This document shows positions 59,117-64,000 of a DNA stretch of 64,000 nucleotides, piece by piece; the first letter of the stretch is position 1; each line of letters starts with the position of its first letter. A model generated the notes under the pieces. The model did no database searches. It was given only the letters and a program-made list of their open reading frames with translations, and had not been told where the DNA came from. Source of the stretch: Nitrosospira lacus (GTDB lineage Bacteria; Pseudomonadota; Gammaproteobacteria; Burkholderiales; Nitrosomonadaceae). The DNA lies in contig NZ_CP021106.3 in assembly GCF_000355765.4 (NCBI RefSeq), forward strand, positions 1,459,137-1,523,136, written 5' to 3'. The translations under genes were made by a program, and so were the position numbers.

Positions 59117-59529
59117 AGATTTAGATTCTTAAGGAACCTCTGAGTAAGTTTTCGTGTTGCACGTTGCCGGCAGACTAAGGGATCCGCTCGGAAATTCCTC
59201 AAGATGTGCTATACGGATTTCCATGATAAATTGCCAGAATCCTGATGTCCAATCGTCCCAACCTGCTCAAACCAGGCCAGCATTACGTAACCATCCGCTA
59301 CGGCGAATAATATTACTCAGGACAACGTTACTGTTATCAGACAAAGAAAAAAACGACATACTCATGATCACTGAAATTCAAGCCATGCATGTCACTGCAT
59401 GGATATTAAGTATCGACATGCACGTGGTGATCAAATCATACGTAATTCGTTGCTGACCACACCATAAGAATATTTATTTCAATTGCAATTCGAAAGTGAA
59501 ACCATGAAATAGAGGTGGCATCGGATGTC
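59117..59529. other. divergent intergenic region upstream of the P-type ATPase
   Basis: About 410 bp. A plus-strand frame at 59154-59456 has no ribosome site or motif and is not listed as a gene. The region is AT-rich near 59330-59500 and probably holds both promoters. Confidence 0.35.
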
Positions 59530-62187
59530 ATGAAAATCCACCAGCTTACTGTTGAACAAGCCTATGCGAGCCTGCACAGCAGCCTCATCGGATTGCCTGA
59601 GCATGAGGCACGCAGAAGGTTGCAGGAATACGGGCCAAATCGTGTGGAGGAGGTTCGCGAAGAGAGCCTGCTACTGAGTTTCGCCAAAGAATTTACCCAT
59701 TTTTTCGCACTGATCTTATGGCTCGCCGCAATGCTGGCTTTCGTCGCCGAATGGAACGAACCGGGGCAAGGCATGGCCATGCTTGGCTACGCCATCATTG
59801 GTGTGATCCTGATCAACGGCGTGTTTTCATTCTGGCAGGAATACCGTGCGCATAAAGCAGTGGTTGCGCTGCGCAATCTGCTACCCCATCAAGTAAAAGC
59901 CATGCGCGACGGGGCTCTCAGGCAAATACCGGCGGCTGAATTGGTGCCAGGGGACGTAATCCTGCTGGCGGACGGCGACGCTGTCCCGGCTGATTGCCGC
60001 TTGCTCGAGGCATTCGGCGTACGCGTAAACAATGCCACGATTACCGGTGAATCACTGCCCCTGGCGCGTAATTCCGAGCGCTCCAGCCAGGACGAAGCGC
60101 AGAACAGTCGCAATGTGTTGCTCGCCGGCACCACCATGGTGTCGGGAGAAGCGAAGGCACTCGTATACGCCACTGGCATGCATAGTGAGTTCGGCAAGAT
60201 CGCACATTTGACCCAGGTGACGGGTGCAGCCCTGTCGCCTCTGCAAGTCGAAATCATGCGCCTCAGCCGTTTCATCGCGACGCTCTCGGTGCTCATCGGC
60301 GTGGTGTTTTTCTTGATTGGTTTATGGCTGGGTTTACCTTTCTGGCAGAACCTAATTTTCGCCATTGGCATAATCGTTGCCAATGTCCCGGAAGGGTTGC
60401 TACCCACGGTGACCCTGGCGCTGGCCATGGCCACCCAGCGCATGGTGAAAAGGAACGCGTTAGTATGCCATCTGCCGGCAGTGGAAACCCTGGGCTCCAC
60501 CACGGTGATCTGTACCGACAAGACCGGAACGCTGACGCAGAACCGCATGACGATTGAAAAACTTTTTTTGTCCGGGAAATTCTACCTGCCCGCGGATATT
60601 GCACAGTTGCGCGACAGTCCACTGTTTGCCGTCGCAATGTATTGTCATAACCTGAAACAAAGCGAGCATGAGGGCAAGCAGGTCTTGCTCGGCGATCCAA
60701 TGGAAGTCGCTTTGCTTGAACTGGCGCGCATGGCAATCTCGGCGCATCCAGATCACAAGCGTATTGATGAAATTCCCTTCGATACCGACCGTAAGCGCCT
60801 CTCGCTGCTGTACAAAACACCCGGCGGCAACATGCTGTACTGCAAAGGCGCACTGGAAACCGTGCTGCCACTGTGTCGCGACATCCATCTGAACGGCAGG
60901 ATACAGACTCTGGATGACCCCTATCGACAGCGTTTGTTCCAAGCCCAGGAAAGCATGGCGGAAGAGGGGCTGCGCGTGCTCGCCTTGGCTTATCGCCGAA
61001 GCGTTCCAGGCACCGCGCGTGAACGCTTGGAGGAAGAACTGATTTTATGCGGACTGGTTGGGATGGAAGATCCACCACGAGCAGAAGTTCCCGCAGCAAT
61101 TGCTCGCTGCCGCGCAGCGGGCATCAAGGTGATCATGGTAACGGGAGATCACCCGCACACCGCCCGAGCCATCGGTCGCGAAATTGGGCTGACCCAAACC
61201 CCGCTTATCATTGTTGGCGATGAATTGCGGCGTATGTCACAAATCCAGCTGCAATTGGCACTTGATGCAGAGGAAATAATCTTCGCCAGAGTGGGTGCGG
61301 ACCAAAAAATGCGCATCGTGCAGGCGCTGAAAAAGAAAGGCGAAATCGTGGCGGTAACCGGCGACGGTGTCAACGACGCACCGGCGTTAAAAGCGGCGGA
61401 TGTCGGCATCAGCATGGGCATCTCCGGCACCGACGTCGCCAAACAATCTGCCGATATTATTTTGCTCGACGATAATTTTGCCAGCATCGTCGCAGCAATC
61501 GAGGAAGGGCGAGCGGTGTTCGAAAACATCCGTAAGTTCATGACGTACATTCTCACCTCGAATGTTCCCGAGCTCATCCCTTATCTGGCTTTCGTGCTGT
61601 TTAAAATTCCGTTGCCACTCACCATTGTGCAAATCCTCGCGGTTGACCTCGGCACCGACATGCTTCCGGCACTGGCGCTGGGCGCTGAAGCACCCCGTGA
61701 CGACGTAATGCAGAGACCGCCGCGTGCGCGCAGCGAACGGCTGCTGCATTGGCCGCTACTGTTGCGCGCCTATCTTTTCCTCGGCTTGCTTGAAGCAGCG
61801 GCGGCGATGGCAGCGTTCTTTTATGTACTACACAACGGCGGCTGGTACTACGGGCAGATACTGGCTCCCGACAGCACACTTTATTTGCAAGCCACTACTG
61901 CATGCCTATCGGCCATCATTGTGATGCAGGTGATGAACGTATTTATTTGCCGTCATCCCCGAGAATCAGTTTTCCGCTTCGCCTGGTTCGGCAATCGCCT
62001 GCTGCTGCTGGGTATTGCATTAGAAATTATCTTGATCCTGCTCATTGTTTACATGCCGCTAGGCAATAGTCTCTTCGGAACCACGCCTATAGGCGTTGAT
62101 GTCTGGCTATACGCCATTCCCTTCGGCGTTGCCATGCTCGCCCTGGATGAATTGCGCAAGGCGCTGCTGCGGCGATTCACGAAATAA
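59530..62187 (+). CDS. P-type cation-transporting ATPase, type II
   Basis: An 885-residue ion pump. The phosphorylated Asp is in ICTDKTGTLTQNRM. The actuator motif is ITGESLP, and the hinge/P-domain motifs are MVTGDHPHTARAIG and GDGVNDAPALKAADVGISMG. The M4 motif ANVPEGLLPTVTLALA resembles the Na/K- and Ca-pump group (types IIA/IIC), not the heavy-metal or plasma-membrane H+ type. The N-terminus has the cation_ATPase_N helix (HQLTVEQAYASL). ATG 59530 is preferred; GTG 59515 lies within the AGAGGTGG ribosome site. Ion specificity (Ca, Na or K) is not decided by the sequence. Confidence 0.9.
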   Translation: MKIHQLTVEQAYASLHSSLIGLPEHEARRRLQEYGPNRVEEVREESLLLSFAKEFTHFFALILWLAAMLAFVAEWNEPGQGMAMLGYAIIGVILINGVFSFWQEYRAHKAVVALRNLLPHQVKAMRDGALRQIPAAELVPGDVILLADGDAVPADCRLLEAFGVRVNNATITGESLPLARNSERSSQDEAQNSRNVLLAGTTMVSGEAKALVYATGMHSEFGKIAHLTQVTGAALSPLQVEIMRLSRFIATLSVLIGVVFFLIGLWLGLPFWQNLIFAIGIIVANVPEGLLPTVTLALAMATQRMVKRNALVCHLPAVETLGSTTVICTDKTGTLTQNRMTIEKLFLSGKFYLPADIAQLRDSPLFAVAMYCHNLKQSEHEGKQVLLGDPMEVALLELARMAISAHPDHKRIDEIPFDTDRKRLSLLYKTPGGNMLYCKGALETVLPLCRDIHLNGRIQTLDDPYRQRLFQAQESMAEEGLRVLALAYRRSVPGTARERLEEELILCGLVGMEDPPRAEVPAAIARCRAAGIKVIMVTGDHPHTARAIGREIGLTQTPLIIVGDELRRMSQIQLQLALDAEEIIFARVGADQKMRIVQALKKKGEIVAVTGDGVNDAPALKAADVGISMGISGTDVAKQSADIILLDDNFASIVAAIEEGRAVFENIRKFMTYILTSNVPELIPYLAFVLFKIPLPLTIVQILAVDLGTDMLPALALGAEAPRDDVMQRPPRARSERLLHWPLLLRAYLFLGLLEAAAAMAAFFYVLHNGGWYYGQILAPDSTLYLQATTACLSAIIVMQVMNVFICRHPRESVFRFAWFGNRLLLLGIALEIILILLIVYMPLGNSLFGTTPIGVDVWLYAIPFGVAMLALDELRKALLRRFTK

Positions 62188-62369
62188 TAGCTGTCTCTCG
62201 CCTATTGCGTATTATTATGGATTGACCCATCGCGGCAGGGCTGTTCATCCGTGTATCTTTTTTCTAAATCGTGATAACGCCGCGTATAAGTGGCATAACA
62301 ATTAAAGCCCTGCCGTGATCAAAATTCGTAAGCGCTTGCGTTTTCCGCATTGTGTGCCTGGAGGAAAAA

Positions 62370-62468
62370 ATGGAGATGATTCATCCTGGCAAGCAGGTGT
62401 ACCAGGAACATCAGCTTCGCTACGGCGATCATGGTGAAAGCAGGTCCATCCATATGTCTATGGGTTAA
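62370..62468 (+). CDS. Possible 32-residue small protein
   Basis: A short frame (MEMIHPGKQVYQEH...) preceded by CTGGAGGAAAAA, the best Shine-Dalgarno match in the surrounding DNA. It is hydrophilic, His- and Ser-rich and not recognised. It overlaps the 3' end of the convergent pncB gene by 11 bases. It could equally be chance. Confidence 0.3.
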   Translation: MEMIHPGKQVYQEHQLRYGDHGESRSIHMSMG

Positions 62469-63801
62469 GCACGCGCGCCGCATCCAGTTCGTTAGCCAGT
62501 ATTTGCAACGCTGCGGAAATGACCACCGGGTAAGGTGCGGCCATCTCAAGTGTCGTCATCGCTTTCGGTAGACGAGCATACTCTGCCAATGTCCGTTGGC
62601 GTATTTGGTCCAGCGTAGCATGGGCATGGATGCGGCGGCCGGCCCGCATAATAGGCATGAGAAGCGGTTGACCATCATGAGGATCATTCTCCTCCAACGC
62701 TACCACGTCACCAATCATGCAGCCATTCGCGCTATAGCTGCGGTATACCTGCTTTCTTCCGGGCCACGTGGCCTTTCCCTCCGAACGTTTGCGGCGTGGT
62801 TTGCCGCCATATTCTTGCAGCTTGTAGGCGCAATCCAGCGAAGGCGCATCGCTTGAGACATCCAGCGCTGTCCCTACGCCGAAACCATCTATCGGCGCGG
62901 CGGATGACAGTAAGTCACGCAGCCGGTATTCATCCAGATTACCGCTGGCAAAAATCGTCGTCTTCTCCAGTCCGCCTTCGTTGAGTATTTGGCGCACGCA
63001 TCGGGCATGCGCCGCGAGATCGCCGCTATCCAGCCGCACGCCCTTGATGCCGATGCCTTCCCCGCGAAGCTTTCTGGCCAGGGCTACGACCTTGGTTGCG
63101 GCGGTCTCCGTATCATAGGTATCGATCAGTAGAGTCGCTCTATCGGGGTGGCAGCGTGCAAAATGTTCAAACGCAGTGGCTTCATCCTCATGCGCCTGGA
63201 TGTAGGAATGGGCCATGGTGCCGAACAGCGGAATTCCATACAGCGTGCCGGCCAGCACGGTGGCGGTGCCGGAGAATCCGGCCAGATAGCTCGCCCGCGC
63301 CGCAAGCAGTCCGGCCTCCGCCCCATGTGCGCGGCGCATGCCAAAATCCACCAGCAGCTTGTGAGGCGCCACCATCACCAGGCGAGCCGCCTTGGAGGCA
63401 ATTAACGTCTCGAAATGCAGCAGATTCATGATCCGTGACTCGACCAGTTGGGCTTGTGGCAGCGGGGCGGTTATCCGCAGAATAGGTTGATCCGGAAAAA
63501 ATACGGTACCTTCGGGCATGGCATGAACGTCGCCATTGAAACGGAATTTTTCCAGGTAGGCAATGACCGCAGGCGGGAAACGCGGGGTAAGCCAAGCCAG
63601 TTCTTCCGGTGAAAATTTCAGGTTTTCAAGAAAATCAAGGGCTTGCTCCAGACCAGCCGCAACCATGAAATTCCGCCCCGGCGGCAGCTTGCGAACGAAA
63701 AACTCAAATACCGCGCGCTCATCCATGCCTTGCTCAAGATAGCTCTGCAACATCATCAGCTGATAATGGTCAGTCAAAAGAGGGCTGGAAAGCGGATTCA
63801 T
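62458..63801 (-). CDS. pncB: Nicotinate phosphoribosyltransferase
   Basis: A 447-residue enzyme making nicotinate mononucleotide from nicotinate and PRPP in NAD salvage. The N-terminal LTDHYQLMMLQSYL, the central DFGMRRAHG, the GTMAHSYIQAHEDE motif with the phosphorylated His, and GVRLDSGDLAAHA are all present. The start overlaps the stop of the upstream nicotinamidase-like gene by 4 bases, so the two enzymes act in sequence from one transcript. Confidence 0.93.
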   Translation of the reverse strand: MNPLSSPLLTDHYQLMMLQSYLEQGMDERAVFEFFVRKLPPGRNFMVAAGLEQALDFLENLKFSPEELAWLTPRFPPAVIAYLEKFRFNGDVHAMPEGTVFFPDQPILRITAPLPQAQLVESRIMNLLHFETLIASKAARLVMVAPHKLLVDFGMRRAHGAEAGLLAARASYLAGFSGTATVLAGTLYGIPLFGTMAHSYIQAHEDEATAFEHFARCHPDRATLLIDTYDTETAATKVVALARKLRGEGIGIKGVRLDSGDLAAHARCVRQILNEGGLEKTTIFASGNLDEYRLRDLLSSAAPIDGFGVGTALDVSSDAPSLDCAYKLQEYGGKPRRKRSEGKATWPGRKQVYRSYSANGCMIGDVVALEENDPHDGQPLLMPIMRAGRRIHAHATLDQIRQRTLAEYARLPKAMTTLEMAAPYPVVISAALQILANELDAARVLNP

Positions 63802-64000
63802 GCCCGGAGTGCCTTGAAGCAGATTAGAATCGCGCCAAGACGCACCATTTCCTCAAGTGCGTGACTATGATTCGAATTTATGTCCATGGCACATATCGCG
63901 TCGTTGAGCGCAAAGACGGTGTAGTGATACTGCAGGGCATCCTTTACGGTATTGAGTACGCAGTACTCCGCGGAGATACCGCCGATAAATAGACGACGAG
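63798..64000 (-). CDS. Nicotinamidase/isochorismatase family protein, cut by window end
   Basis: The last 66 residues of a cysteine hydrolase. The segment FIGGISAEYCVLNTVKDAL holds the catalytic Cys and its oxyanion loop, then VFALNDAICAMD matches the family. The N-terminal part with the catalytic Asp and Lys lies beyond 64000. Being fused by a TGA/ATG overlap to pncB, it is most likely a nicotinamidase (PncA) producing nicotinate for the next enzyme. It is too short to be seen as a complete gene. Confidence 0.85.
   Translation of the reverse strand, partial: RRLFIGGISAEYCVLNTVKDALQYHYTVFALNDAICAMDINSNHSHALEEMVRLGAILICFKALRA

Overview
The window looks like chromosome of a betaproteobacterium, most plausibly a Nitrosospira-like member of the Nitrosomonadales. 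This is inferred from overall protein resemblance, the panC-panB-kinase-folK-pcnB order and the alginate-export porin; no marker gene was searched. The DNA is moderately GC-rich and densely coded, with a backbone of housekeeping genes and one mobile-element-rich accessory zone.

Layout. (1) 1-3.6 kb: iron uptake, a 5'-truncated TonB-dependent siderophore receptor and a PepSY membrane protein, separated by a MITE-like element. (2) 4.0-14.1 kb: accessory zone. A DUF433/DUF5615 toxin-antitoxin pair sits directly before a serine resolvase whose stop codon lies in a 38-bp Tn3-family terminal repeat. A decayed Tn3 transposase follows. Next come five cargo genes (malate dehydrogenase, citrate-synthase-like, NMN-adenylyltransferase-like, an unknown protein, and a zinc-ribbon methyltransferase) bracketed by 20-bp inverted IS630-type ends. 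On the right lie an IS630 remnant, a second Tn3 tip inserted into it, a second Tn3 transposase tail and an IS3 remnant. (3) 14.1-23 kb: PrpD, a membrane protein/lipase pair, an SDR with an altered active site, aconitase and a Crp-family regulator. (4) 24-45 kb: housekeeping genes including panC, panB, a deoxynucleoside kinase, folK, pcnB, recG, ridA, murA, ettA, djlA, rnk, apt and tRNA-Ser(GGA), plus a retropepsin-like protease, an SUMF1-type protein, a papain-like protease, a GST and a porin. (5) 46.5-57 kb: a complete Wsp-type chemosensory operon (CheW, CheR-TPR, CheW, MCP, CheA-REC, CheB). Its final gene is a REC-GAF-GAF-degenerate GGDEF-EAL protein in the place where WspR, a diguanylate cyclase, would be expected. 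(6) 57-64 kb: an internally duplicated acidic protein, an ADP-ribosylglycohydrolase, a P-type cation ATPase and an NAD-salvage pair (a nicotinamidase-like gene cut by the window end, and nicotinate phosphoribosyltransferase).

The two most interesting systems are the IS630-bracketed five-gene cluster, which resembles a small biosynthetic or nucleotide-modifying pathway I cannot match to a known one, and the Wsp-like operon whose output module looks like a c-di-GMP phosphodiesterase instead of a cyclase.
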